Translations under genes and position numbers: made by a program | Source: Mesorhizobium australicum | GTDB taxonomy: Bacteria; Pseudomonadota; Alphaproteobacteria; Rhizobiales; Rhizobiaceae | Assembly (NCBI RefSeq): GCF_900177325.1 | Contig: NZ_FXBL01000004.1 | Coordinates: 4,030,001 to 4,094,000 of the forward strand | DNA length: 64,000 nucleotides | Direction of reading: 5' to 3' | Notes under the pieces: model-generated | Database searches by the model: none | Seen by the model: only the letters and a program-made list of their open reading frames with translations | What the model was told of the DNA's origin: nothing | Part shown: positions 36,129 through 44,659 of the stretch, piece by piece | Layout of the letters: each line of letters opens with the position of its first letter | Numbering within the stretch: the stretch's first letter is position 1

Positions 36129-38281
36129 CAAGTCTCGTGTCCGCGTCCAAACTGGCGCTCGCCGAACCGCGCCAGCAGGCCCGCAAGGACGGATCGAAAG
36201 GCCACCCTGGCTTTCAGGACGCCGTCCGTGCATCTGGCGCCGAGCGGCACGGCAGCCCGGCCGTCCGCGCGCCCGCCACTCCATCTTCGCCTTCGCCGAT
36301 GCAGGGACTGGCGCAGCGGCTGGACGCGTTCGAGAAGGTCGCGGGGCTTGCGGCAGAGACATCAGCGGGGGGTGTGAGCGACGTTCCGCAGCGCGCCGGC
36401 GAACAAGCGCATGCGCAGATCACGGAAGCGGCGGACCAGTCATCGCCTGCGCCGTCACGGGGGCAGGCGCAACAGCTGAACACGTTCGCGAAGAGCGAAA
36501 ACCTCGCGGACCATACGCCGACAGGAGATGCGGCCGAATCACCGCAGCGCACCGTTGAGCAAACGAAGGCACCAGTCGCACAGGCGGTCGCCGGCCGTTC
36601 GCCCTTCGGCGAAGCGGGCTCCGTGACGAATGCCAGGGCAGGCTACGGAACCACGGGCGCCGGCGACGCCAAGCCGAAGCTTGCGCAGACGTTTGAGGAA
36701 GATGCGGGCGTGCAGGCCGAACAGGTCACCGATCCCGATGTCTCCTTTGACGCGAACGCGCCGCTGGCGAATGACAGGATCGGGCGCGCCGAAGTGGATG
36801 AAACAGGCAAAGCAGACGCACATCGTACGCCCCCTTCCCCTGCGCATGTCGACGAGAAGGCCGGGCCGGCGCCGATGGCGGGTATGCGGTCCGCACCGGT
36901 CGAGCTCGATACGGAAGCCGCGGAAGCCTCTGACACGATAGACACGCTTGAACCGGCGTCGGAACCGGAGAGCCCCGACACCGCGGTCGCGAAGACGGAC
37001 ACGATGTCGAAACAGCCGGAGGCGGCGGCGACGTGGTTGCCGTTGCAGGATACCCGCCCAGCGGCGCCGAAGCAGAAGCCGACTGACGACATGCCGGCAG
37101 AGACGGTCGCCAAGGCTGCCTCGGACGCAAAGACAATTCCGGCGTCGCGTGCTCCGCGCGACGATGCCACCGCCTCGGATGCGCTCCGCTCAGCGCCCGC
37201 CGACGCAGGGGCGGCCTCCGTCAAGCCAGCCGCCACCGTGACCGATGCGCAGGCGCGGCAGCCCCAGCCGGCCGCCGACGTCGCGATTGGCCTGACCAGC
37301 AAGCAGGCGCAGGCCGTGGCATCGGGGGACGATGGCATCGAGCGTCGGAGGGTTTCCCGCCCGGCCCCCGGCACCGCGTCGGATCAGGCCGAGGTCTCCA
37401 TGAGTGCAGCCGCCCAGGCGCAGTCGGCGCCGAATGGGAGCGGGAACGCTAGCGGCGAGCGCATGGTTTCCGAGCGCGCCACGTCCGCCCGCGCTACCTC
37501 TACAGCAGCAAAACCTGCCTCAACGGCCACAACGCCTGCGCCTGCTTCTCGCCCAGCCCGGGCCGCGGATGCCGCCGTGCATCCAGGATCGCCGTCCGCA
37601 CCGGCAAACGAGCGCTTCCAATCCGGGACGGAACCGGCCGAGAAGGAGCCGGTTCGCAGCGATTCCGGCGATGACGCGAAGCCGGCCGTTTCCGGCGACG
37701 TGCGCCAGGCCGATACAGTCCGTCCCGCGCCCGCTGCGGTGACGGCGGTCTCCGTGCAGACCCAGCCCACCGCCCCCGCCGCGCCGGCGGCTGCCGTGAT
37801 CGCCACTGTCCGCGCCGACGCCTCGTGGGCCGCTTATTTCCGCGATACCCAGCCGGGGACCGGCGCTCAGGTCAACTCGCTGAAGATCCAGCTCAACCCG
37901 CTCGAACTCGGCAACGTGACCGCCCACCTTCAGATCAAGGACGACGCGGTCTCGGTCGAGTTGACGGCGGAGACGGCAGACGCCCAGCGTCAGCTCGCCA
38001 CCGACGCCGACACGATCGCGAAATCGCTGCGCGCGCTCGGCATCGACGTCGATCGCGTAACCGTGCAGCTCACCGCCCGCGCGGATGCGCAGCCGCAGAC
38101 GGATGCCTCGGGCCAGCCGCGCCAGCAGGGTTTTGCCGCCGATGGCGGCGCGGGCAACGCGCGCGAGCAGGACGGCGGCTCGCGCCGCGAGCAGCAGCGG
38201 CAGTCCGGGGATCCCGCCGCCTCGGCATCGGGTCCCTCCGCGGCCTCTTCGAACAGGAGCTCATCCGCACGATACATCTAG
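36125..38281 (+). CDS. fliK: Flagellar hook-length control protein FliK
   Basis: 718 residues. About 560 residues of low-complexity Ala/Pro/Glu/Asp sequence form the ruler region. The C-terminal Flg_hook domain reads VNSLKIQLNPLELGNVTAHL and ALGIDVDRVTVQLTARA. FliK measures the hook and triggers FlhB switching. In rhizobia the same gene was first called motD. It is longer than most rhizobial copies (about 475 residues as I recall), mainly in the ruler region. No frameshift is seen. Confidence 0.9.
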   Translation: MTSLVSASKLALAEPRQQARKDGSKGHPGFQDAVRASGAERHGSPAVRAPATPSSPSPMQGLAQRLDAFEKVAGLAAETSAGGVSDVPQRAGEQAHAQITEAADQSSPAPSRGQAQQLNTFAKSENLADHTPTGDAAESPQRTVEQTKAPVAQAVAGRSPFGEAGSVTNARAGYGTTGAGDAKPKLAQTFEEDAGVQAEQVTDPDVSFDANAPLANDRIGRAEVDETGKADAHRTPPSPAHVDEKAGPAPMAGMRSAPVELDTEAAEASDTIDTLEPASEPESPDTAVAKTDTMSKQPEAAATWLPLQDTRPAAPKQKPTDDMPAETVAKAASDAKTIPASRAPRDDATASDALRSAPADAGAASVKPAATVTDAQARQPQPAADVAIGLTSKQAQAVASGDDGIERRRVSRPAPGTASDQAEVSMSAAAQAQSAPNGSGNASGERMVSERATSARATSTAAKPASTATTPAPASRPARAADAAVHPGSPSAPANERFQSGTEPAEKEPVRSDSGDDAKPAVSGDVRQADTVRPAPAAVTAVSVQTQPTAPAAPAAAVIATVRADASWAAYFRDTQPGTGAQVNSLKIQLNPLELGNVTAHLQIKDDAVSVELTAETADAQRQLATDADTIAKSLRALGIDVDRVTVQLTARADAQPQTDASGQPRQQGFAADGGAGNAREQDGGSRREQQRQSGDPAASASGPSAASSNRSSSARYI

Positions 38282-38362
38282 CCGGACGGCCCGTTCGACC
38301 TCCCTCGAAACGAGGTCCGGACAGCCGTTCGAATCAATCGGCGATTGCTCCCGAAAATATGG

Positions 38363-38423
38363 TTAACGAGTGGTTAACGACCGCGCCCGACAGGGCTGCG
38401 GGCGATACCCTAATTATGGTTAA
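38363..38423 (+). promoter_or_regulatory. CtrA-type sites before rem
   Basis: TTAA at 38363, seven bases, TTAAC at 38374 is a perfect CtrA consensus. A second half-site, ATGGTTAA at 38416-38423, is TTAACCAT on the other strand. The rem ATG is at 38507. This joins the flagellar cascade to the cell-cycle regulator CtrA. Confidence 0.75.
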
Positions 38424-38506
38424 CAAGAATTCACGGATGTTCGCGATTCCGGCCCGGGGCTACCCCTTTTGACAGAAGTGGGGCTTCTGATTCGTGGGGC
38501 GGGGCA

Positions 38507-39184
38507 ATGATCGTTATCGTGGACGAGCGCGAGCTCGTAAAAGGCGGATTCAGTTCGCTTTTCAGTCGTGAAGGCGTGGCCAGCGCGGGTTTTCTTCCTG
38601 GCGAGTTCGACGAATGGATCGACACCGCCGCGCAGCCTGACCTGAAGGCGGTTTCAGCGGTGCTGATCGGCGAGTGCGGCGAGCACGATCTGTCGCCGCG
38701 CCGCATCCGCGACCGCACCGCAGCTCCGGTCATCGCGCTCAGCGAACAGCACTCGCTGGAGAACACGCTCAAGTTGTTCGAGGCCGGCGTCGACGACGTC
38801 ATCCGCAAGCCCGTCCACATCCGCGAGATCCTCGCCCGCGTCTGCGCCATCCGCCGCCGCGGTGCCGACGAGGCGAACTATGCCGAGGTCGGCTCCATGC
38901 GCATCTACATGGATGGCCGCGATCCGGAGATCGACGGCGCGCCGCTTCCATTGCCGCGCCGCGAGCGCCGCATCCTCGAATATCTGGCGACCAATTCCGG
39001 CCGCCGCGTCACCAAGGCGCAGGTCTTCAACGCGATCTACGGCGTCTTCGACGAGGACGTCGAGGAGAACGTCGTCGAGAGCCACATCTCGAAGCTGCGC
39101 AAGAAGCTGCGGGACAAGATGGGCTTCGATCCGATCGAGTCCAAGCGCTTCCTGGGCTATCGCCTCGCCACGCAGGCTGCCTGA
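38507..39184 (+). CDS. rem: OmpR-type flagellar regulator Rem/FtcR
   Basis: 225 residues. A receiver-like domain (1-105) keeps the acidic VDE near residue 6 and the RKP lysine near residue 100. At the phospho-acceptor position ([11 protein letters not shown], about residue 55) Gly/Glu replace Asp. The C-terminal winged helix reads [20 protein letters not shown] and [18 protein letters not shown]. It is the class IB activator between VisNR and structural genes, called Rem in Sinorhizobium and FtcR in Brucella. It is a single-gene unit with CtrA sites upstream. Confidence 0.9.
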   Translation: MIVIVDERELVKGGFSSLFSREGVASAGFLPGEFDEWIDTAAQPDLKAVSAVLIGECGEHDLSPRRIRDRTAAPVIALSEQHSLENTLKLFEAGVDDVIRKPVHIREILARVCAIRRRGADEANYAEVGSMRIYMDGRDPEIDGAPLPLPRRERRILEYLATNSGRRVTKAQVFNAIYGVFDEDVEENVVESHISKLRKKLRDKMGFDPIESKRFLGYRLATQAA

Positions 39185-39205
39185 CCTCGATCCGACAGCC
39201 CCGCG

Positions 39206-39225
39206 CAAGTCCCGGGCTGTAGGCT
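39206..39225 (+). promoter_or_regulatory. Flagellar promoter element before flgE
   Basis: CGCGCAAG ending at 39209, nine bases, then GTAGGCT at 39219; the flgE ATG is 42 bases beyond. The upstream half is degenerate (ACAG at 39195). Confidence 0.5.
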
Positions 39226-39260
39226 CATCCTCAGCGGCACCACATCCGAGGAGTAACGGA

Positions 39261-40520
39261 ATGAGTCTTTACGGAATGATGCGGACAGGCGTCTCGGGCA
39301 TGAACGCCCAGTCGAACCGCCTGTCGACAACCGCCGACAACATCGCCAATTCCAGCACCAACGGCTACAAGCGCGCCAAGGCGGAGTTTTCCAGCCTGGT
39401 GCTGCCGAGCACACCCGGTGCCTACAATTCCGGTGGCGTGACCACCTCGATACGCTACGCCATCACCGACCAGGGCGCGCTGCAGTACACCACCTCGATC
39501 TCCGACCTCGCGGTCAACGGCAACGGCATGTTCGTCGTCCAGGACTCGGCCGGGAACTCCTTCATGACCCGCGCGGGATCGTTCGTGCCCAACGGCAAGG
39601 GCGAGCTCGTCAACGCGGCCGGCTTCATCCTGATGGGTTACGACGCCTCGAGCGGCGTCCCGACCGCCACCACCAACGGCTTTGAAGGGCTGGTCCCGGT
39701 GAGCCTGTCGCAGAACGAGCTCAATGCCACACCCTCCACAGAGGGCTCGTTGTCGCTGAACCTGCCCGCTCTGGCAGAGGACCTCTCGACCGGAGACGTG
39801 CCCTCGGACAACCTGGCCACCTCCAAATACACCGCGAAATCGTCGATGCAGGTCTATGACGACCTCGGCGGCCAGATCGTCCTCGACATCTACTTCACCA
39901 AGACGGGCGCCGACACCTGGGAAGTGGCCGTCTACAACAAGGCCGACGCCGGCGCGAACGGCGGCTTCCCCTACTCGTCGGCGGCGCTTGCAACCGAGAC
40001 GCTGACCTTCGATCCGACCACGGGCGATTACACCTCGACCAGCCCGACATCGGTGTCGCTGACGATCCCGGGCGGCCAGCCGTTCAAGATCGACCTGGAG
40101 AACGCGACGCAGCTCAAGGCCGACTACACGCTGTTCGATTCCTGGTCGAACGGCAACGCGCCGAGTTCGATCGAGCAGATCACCATCGATGGCGACGGCA
40201 TCCTGTACGCTCAGTACGGCGACGGCACGACCAAGGCGCTCTACCGCATTCCGCTGGCCACCACCCGAAGCGACGACATGCTGACGGTGCTGCCGGGCAA
40301 CGTGTACCGGCCGAGCAACGAATCCGGTTCGGTGCTGGTCGGCTTCCCCGAGGACGGCACGTTCGGCTCGGTGGTGTCGGGCGCCTTGGAGAATTCCAAT
40401 GTCGACATCGCCGAAGAGCTCACCAGCATGATCGAGGCGCAGCGCAGCTATACCGCCAATTCCAAGGTTTTCCAGACGGGTGCAGACCTGATGGACATCC
40501 TTGTGAATCTGAAGCGCTAG
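39261..40520 (+). CDS. flgE: Flagellar hook protein FlgE
   Basis: 419 residues from ATG 39261 with GAGGAGTAACGG before it. The N-terminus SLYGMMRTGVSGMNAQSNRL with NIANSSTNGYKRAKAEF and the C-terminal IAEELTSMIEAQRSYTANSK are the hook D0 helices. The middle domains are exposed and Thr/Asp-rich. It opens the flgE-flgK-flgL-flaF-flbT-flgD-fliQ operon, with a copy of the flagellar promoter element upstream. Confidence 0.95.
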   Translation: MSLYGMMRTGVSGMNAQSNRLSTTADNIANSSTNGYKRAKAEFSSLVLPSTPGAYNSGGVTTSIRYAITDQGALQYTTSISDLAVNGNGMFVVQDSAGNSFMTRAGSFVPNGKGELVNAAGFILMGYDASSGVPTATTNGFEGLVPVSLSQNELNATPSTEGSLSLNLPALAEDLSTGDVPSDNLATSKYTAKSSMQVYDDLGGQIVLDIYFTKTGADTWEVAVYNKADAGANGGFPYSSAALATETLTFDPTTGDYTSTSPTSVSLTIPGGQPFKIDLENATQLKADYTLFDSWSNGNAPSSIEQITIDGDGILYAQYGDGTTKALYRIPLATTRSDDMLTVLPGNVYRPSNESGSVLVGFPEDGTFGSVVSGALENSNVDIAEELTSMIEAQRSYTANSKVFQTGADLMDILVNLKR

Positions 40521-40551
40521 CTGAAGGTCTGCCGGGGGGCAGGGCCAAAGG

Positions 40552-42012
40552 ATGTCGCTTACGACCGCACTCAACATCGCGAAACAGTCGCTTCAGTCGA
40601 CATCGCGCCAGACTGCGGTCGTCTCGCAGAACATCTCGAACGCGAGCAATTCGGACTATGTGAGGCGCAACGCCGTCGTCTCCAGCGAGGCGCCGGGCGC
40701 GCGCGTCGTCCTCATCCAGCGCGCGGCCAACGAGGCGCTGTTCCGCGCCAACCTCTCCGCGGTCTCCTCCTACGAAGGCCAGGGGACGCTGCGCACAAGC
40801 ATAGATTCGCTGGCGCTCGCGGTGAACGGTGTCGACAACGCAAACTCGGCCGCGACCGCGCTCGGATCGCTCTACGAGGCGATCCAGCTCTATTCGAACA
40901 ATCCGGCCAACGCCTCGCTCGGCGAGAACGCCATCGAGGCGGCGCGCCAGGTGGTGCGTTCGCTGAACGATGGCACGGCGGCCGTCAGCGCCCAGCGCAC
41001 CAATGCCGACATGCAGATCTCGGTCGCCGTCGGCGAACTGAACGGCCTGCTGGCCGACTTCCAGACCGCCAACAGCGCGGTCGTGGCCGGCACGCAGACC
41101 GGCCGCGACGTCTCCGACCAGCTCGACCAGCGCGACGCGCTGTTGAAGAAGATCGCGCAATATGTGCCGATCTCGACCATCACGCGCGAAAACAACGACA
41201 TGGTGCTCACCACCTCGTCGGGCGCGATCCTGTTCGAGACGACGCCGCGCACGGTGACCTTCGAGCCGAAGCCCGGTTACGACGCCTCGACCATGGGCAA
41301 CGCCGTCTACATCGACGGCGTGCCGCTGCAGGCCGGCACCGGCGGCGACACCAATGCGGCGGGCAAGATCGCCGCCTACCTGCAGCTCCGCGACACGGTC
41401 GCGCCCGCGGTCCAGGCCCAGCTCGACGAAGTCGCGCGCGGACTCGTCATGGCCTTCGCCGAGACGGACCAGACCGGAACCGATCCGGACCTCGCCGGCC
41501 TGTTCACCTGGAGCGGCGGACCGACACTCCCCGCGGACGGCACGCTGGCGCCCGGTATCGCAGGCTCGATCGCGGTCAACGCGGCGATGGATTCGCGGCA
41601 GGGCGGCAATCCGACCGTGCTGCGCGATGGCGGCGCCAACGGCGCGGACTACGTCGCGAACACCGCCGGGAACGCATCGTTCTCGTCCCTGCTGATCGGC
41701 TATTCGAGCAAACTGGACGAGACGATCCCCTTCGACGCATCCGCGGGCGTCGGCACCAGCGCCAGCGTGATGGAATACTCCTCCAGCATCATCGGCTGGC
41801 TGGAGAACCTTCGCCAGCAGGCCACGGCCGCCGAGGAGACCAAGGGCGCGCTGGTCTCGCGCACGGCCGAGACGCTGTCGAACGATACCGGGGTGAACAT
41901 GGACCAGGAAATGTCGCTCCTGATCGAGCTGGAACACTCTTACGACGCATCCGCCCGCCTGCTCAAGGCCGTCGACGAGATGCTGGCCAACCTCATTTCG
42001 ATGGTGGGGTAA
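40552..42012 (+). CDS. flgK: Hook-filament junction protein FlgK (HAP1)
   Basis: 486 residues. It starts SLTTALNIAKQSLQSTSRQT with SQNISNASNSDYVRRNAVV, and ends with MDQEMSLLIELEHSYDASAR, LLKAVDEMLANLISMVG, the FlgK signature. It forms the first junction ring between hook and filament. It follows flgE by 31 bases and precedes flgL by six. Confidence 0.94.
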   Translation: MSLTTALNIAKQSLQSTSRQTAVVSQNISNASNSDYVRRNAVVSSEAPGARVVLIQRAANEALFRANLSAVSSYEGQGTLRTSIDSLALAVNGVDNANSAATALGSLYEAIQLYSNNPANASLGENAIEAARQVVRSLNDGTAAVSAQRTNADMQISVAVGELNGLLADFQTANSAVVAGTQTGRDVSDQLDQRDALLKKIAQYVPISTITRENNDMVLTTSSGAILFETTPRTVTFEPKPGYDASTMGNAVYIDGVPLQAGTGGDTNAAGKIAAYLQLRDTVAPAVQAQLDEVARGLVMAFAETDQTGTDPDLAGLFTWSGGPTLPADGTLAPGIAGSIAVNAAMDSRQGGNPTVLRDGGANGADYVANTAGNASFSSLLIGYSSKLDETIPFDASAGVGTSASVMEYSSSIIGWLENLRQQATAAEETKGALVSRTAETLSNDTGVNMDQEMSLLIELEHSYDASARLLKAVDEMLANLISMVG

Positions 42013-42018
42013 CGGGCG

Positions 42019-43068
42019 ATGAAATCCTCCTACGTCTCCTCGAACGCGATCAGCCAGGCGCTGCGCTATTCGATGATGAAGATGCAGACCGACCTCGTGT
42101 CGGCGCAAAAGGAAAGCACGACGCTGCGCGTCGCCGACGTCGGCCTGGCGCTCGGCTCGCGCACCAGCGAGACGGTGTCGCTCGCCCGCGACGTCAGCCG
42201 CCTCAACGGCATCATCGATTCCAATGCGCTCGTCTCCTCGCGGCTGACCTCTACGCAGGACGTGCTGGGCCAGCTGACCGCGCAGGCCGAGGAATTGCGC
42301 TCGACCCTGTCGGCGGCCGTGTCCGGCTCCTCCGACCGCGGCGTGGTCCAGGCCGGCGGCGCGGCGATGATGGACCTGCTGACCTCTTCGCTGAACACCA
42401 GCATTAACGGCCAGTACCTGTTCGCGGGCATCAACACCGACGTGAGGCCCATCTCCGATTTCTCGGATCCCTCCTCCCCCGCGAGGGCCGCCTTCGACAC
42501 CGCCTTCCAGACCTATTTCGGCTTCAGCCAGACAGACGCCGACGCCGCCGACATCACGTCGGCCGAGATGGAGGACTTCCTCACCAATGTGGTCGAGCCG
42601 CAGTTCCTGGGCGCGGGCTGGGAGACCAACTGGTCGAGCGCGACGGACGAGGGCATCGTCTCGCGCATCGCGCTCAACGAGACGGCCGAGACTTCGGTCA
42701 GCGCCAACATCACCGGACTGCGCAAGCTCGCAATGGTGTCGGCGATCACCTCCAGCATGATGCAAGGCAATTTCAGCGAGGCCGCCACCAAGGCAGTCAC
42801 CGAACGCGCACTTGCCCTGACGGTCGAAAGCATATCGGACATCACCGACCGGCAGGCGCTGATCGGCGTGACCCAGCAGCGCGTGACCAACGCTTCCGAG
42901 CGCATCGACACCCAGATCGGCGTCTTCGAATCCACGATCAGCGATATGGAGAGCGTCGACCCCTACGAGGCCGCCACGCGCGTCTCCGCGCTCGTGTCGC
43001 AGATCGAGACCGCCTACGCGCTGACCGCGCGCATCCAGAACCTGAGCCTGCTCAAATACATGAGCTGA
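42019..43068 (+). CDS. flgL: Hook-filament junction protein FlgL (HAP3)
   Basis: 349 residues of flagellin-like layout: N-terminal SSNAISQALRYSMMKMQTDL and C-terminal helices (QQRVTNASERIDTQIGVFES). FlgL is the second junction protein. The N-terminal part resembles flagellin helices but lacks the ISTG motif. Placement after flgK is standard. Confidence 0.92.
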   Translation: MKSSYVSSNAISQALRYSMMKMQTDLVSAQKESTTLRVADVGLALGSRTSETVSLARDVSRLNGIIDSNALVSSRLTSTQDVLGQLTAQAEELRSTLSAAVSGSSDRGVVQAGGAAMMDLLTSSLNTSINGQYLFAGINTDVRPISDFSDPSSPARAAFDTAFQTYFGFSQTDADAADITSAEMEDFLTNVVEPQFLGAGWETNWSSATDEGIVSRIALNETAETSVSANITGLRKLAMVSAITSSMMQGNFSEAATKAVTERALALTVESISDITDRQALIGVTQQRVTNASERIDTQIGVFESTISDMESVDPYEAATRVSALVSQIETAYALTARIQNLSLLKYMS

Positions 43069-43108
43069 AACTGAATTCGGACGAGACCATTTCGGGACAC
43101 GACCAGGC

Positions 43109-43456
43109 ATGTATCAATTCTCCTACGCCGACATCCAGACGGACTCGATCGCCGACGCGAAGGATCGTGAGCGGCAGGTGCTTGATCGCTCGATCGAACT
43201 TCTGATCGAAGCCCGGACCGCGGGGGTCGATTCCTTCAAGTCGATCGAGGCGATCCATTTCTCGCACAAGGTCTGGACCACCCTGCTCGAGGACCTCGCA
43301 AATCCCGACAACGAGCTGCCGAAGGAACTCCGGGCCAACCTCATCTCGATCGGCCTGTGGGTCCTGCGCGAGGCCGAGAACATCCGCCAGGGCACTTCGA
43401 ACAATTTCGACGGCCTGATCGAGATCTCGCAGATCATCAGGGACGGGCTGCAATGA
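43109..43456 (+). CDS. flaF: Flagellin biosynthesis regulator FlaF
   Basis: 115 residues, the usual size. It has [20 protein letters not shown] near residues 74-93 and [13 protein letters not shown] at the end, typical of FlaF. FlaF promotes flagellin translation or secretion, opposing FlbT in Caulobacter and related bacteria. It overlaps flbT by four bases. Confidence 0.9.
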   Translation: MYQFSYADIQTDSIADAKDRERQVLDRSIELLIEARTAGVDSFKSIEAIHFSHKVWTTLLEDLANPDNELPKELRANLISIGLWVLREAENIRQGTSNNFDGLIEISQIIRDGLQ

Positions 43457-43899
43457 AAAACACCCTGAAGATCTCGCTCAAGCCGAACGAGAAGATCTAC
43501 ATCAACGGCGCCGTGGTAAGGGTCGACCGCAAAGTGTCGATCGAGTTCCTCAACGACGTGCAGTTCCTGCTCGAGAACCACGTCATGCAGCCGGAGAAGG
43601 CGTCGACGCCGCTGCGGCAGCTCTATTTCATCGCCCAGATCATCCTGATGACACCCGGCGCGGCCGAAGAGGCGCGCGCGATGTTCAGGAAATCGCTGTC
43701 GCTGCTTCTCGCCAACTTCACCGATGACGGAATTCTGGCCGGGCTGAAGGAAGTCGACCAGCTCGTCGGAGAGGATCAGGTCTACGATGCCTTGAAGGCG
43801 ATCCGCGCGCTGTATCCAATCGAGGCCATGATCCTCGACAAAGACGCCCCGCGCCGGCCGGTCCAGCAGGAAACCTTCGCCGCCGTGGGAGCACGTTGA
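43453..43899 (+). CDS. flbT: Flagellin post-transcriptional regulator FlbT
   Basis: 148 residues. It begins [20 protein letters not shown] and contains [24 protein letters not shown] sequence, the FlbT signature. FlbT binds the 5' leader of flagellin mRNA and controls its stability in Caulobacter; it is an activator in some rhizobia and Brucella. It is coupled to flaF and flgD. The hairpins in both flagellin leaders here are candidate targets. Confidence 0.92.
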   Translation: MKNTLKISLKPNEKIYINGAVVRVDRKVSIEFLNDVQFLLENHVMQPEKASTPLRQLYFIAQIILMTPGAAEEARAMFRKSLSLLLANFTDDGILAGLKEVDQLVGEDQVYDALKAIRALYPIEAMILDKDAPRRPVQQETFAAVGAR

Positions 43900-44297
43900 T
43901 GTACGTATCCACCTACGCCTCGCAGAACACGTCCTCATCTTCCACGTCGACCGCGACGTCCGGAAGCATGGTCGACTACCAGTCCTTCCTCAAGCTGCTC
44001 GTCGCCGAGATGAAGAACCAGGACCCGACGAGCCCGATGGAATCGACGGACTACGTCGCCCAGCTCGCGACCTTCAGCCAGGTCGAGCAGTCGGTGCAGA
44101 TGAACACGAAGCTCGACAACATCCTCCAGGCCTCGGTCCTGTCCCAGGCGGGATCACTGATCGGCAAGACCGTGACGTCGGCCGACGGTTCGATGACCGG
44201 CACGGTCAAGGAGGTGAAGCTGTACAGCGACGGCATCATCGCCGTGCTCGACAACGGCAAAGAGGTTCCTATGCTTCCCGGCGTCAAGATCAGCTAG
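43899..44297 (+). CDS. flgD: Hook-cap scaffold protein FlgD
   Basis: 132 residues from the ATG sharing one base with the flbT stop. The motif DYQSFLKLLVAEMKNQDPTS with YVAQLATFSQVEQSVQ is diagnostic. It is short, lacking most of the C-terminal Fn3/Tudor part of enteric FlgD (about 230), which is common in rhizobia. It caps the growing hook. Confidence 0.92.
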   Translation: MYVSTYASQNTSSSSTSTATSGSMVDYQSFLKLLVAEMKNQDPTSPMESTDYVAQLATFSQVEQSVQMNTKLDNILQASVLSQAGSLIGKTVTSADGSMTGTVKEVKLYSDGIIAVLDNGKEVPMLPGVKIS

Positions 44298-44305
44298 GAC
44301 GCCCC

Positions 44306-44572
44306 ATGAACGAGGCCGACGCGCTCGATATCGTCCAGGCCGCCATCTGGACCGTGCTGGTTGCCTCCGCGCCCGCCGTCGTGGCGGCCATGCTGGTCGG
44401 CATCGGCATTGCGCTGCTGCAGGCCCTGACGCAGGTGCAGGAAATCACGCTGACCTTCGTGCCCAAGATCGTGGCGATCCTTCTCGCTCTGGTGCTGACC
44501 GGCCCTTTCGTCGGCGCGCAGATCTATGCCTTCTCGGAAGTGGTGTTCCAGCGCATCCAGACCGGGTTCTGA
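44306..44572 (+). CDS. fliQ: Flagellar export gate protein FliQ
   Basis: 88 residues with two membrane helices (AIWTVLVASAPAVVAAMLVG; FVPKIVAILLALVLTGPFVG) and the conserved ALTQVQEITLTF between them. It is part of the FliPQR gate. It ends the flgE operon; flhA begins 87 bases later with its own promoter element. Confidence 0.95.
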   Translation: MNEADALDIVQAAIWTVLVASAPAVVAAMLVGIGIALLQALTQVQEITLTFVPKIVAILLALVLTGPFVGAQIYAFSEVVFQRIQTGF

Positions 44573-44595
44573 GAGTCTCCAAGCCCACCCTCGCA

Positions 44596-44615
44596 CAAGT
44601 TTGGCCCCCTAGTCT
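44596..44615 (+). promoter_or_regulatory. Flagellar promoter element before flhA
   Basis: CGCACAAG ending at 44599, nine bases, then CTAGTCT at 44609, 51 bases before the TTG start. The 8-mer and the spacing match the fliF copy. Confidence 0.55.
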
Positions 44616-44659
44616 GAGCGGAGCGCCACGCGTCGGCGTGTGATTCCGCGAGGATTGCC

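Noticed and set aside
36125..38281. Frameshift or fusion in fliK because of its length and low complexity
   Set aside because: The frame is continuous, the C-terminal hook domain is intact and the ruler region is naturally variable in length.
40420..43110. Long reverse-strand open frame opposite flgK and flgL
   Set aside because: Both forward genes have complete family signatures; the reverse product is Arg/Gly/Asp-rich low complexity, typical of antisense frames at high GC3.
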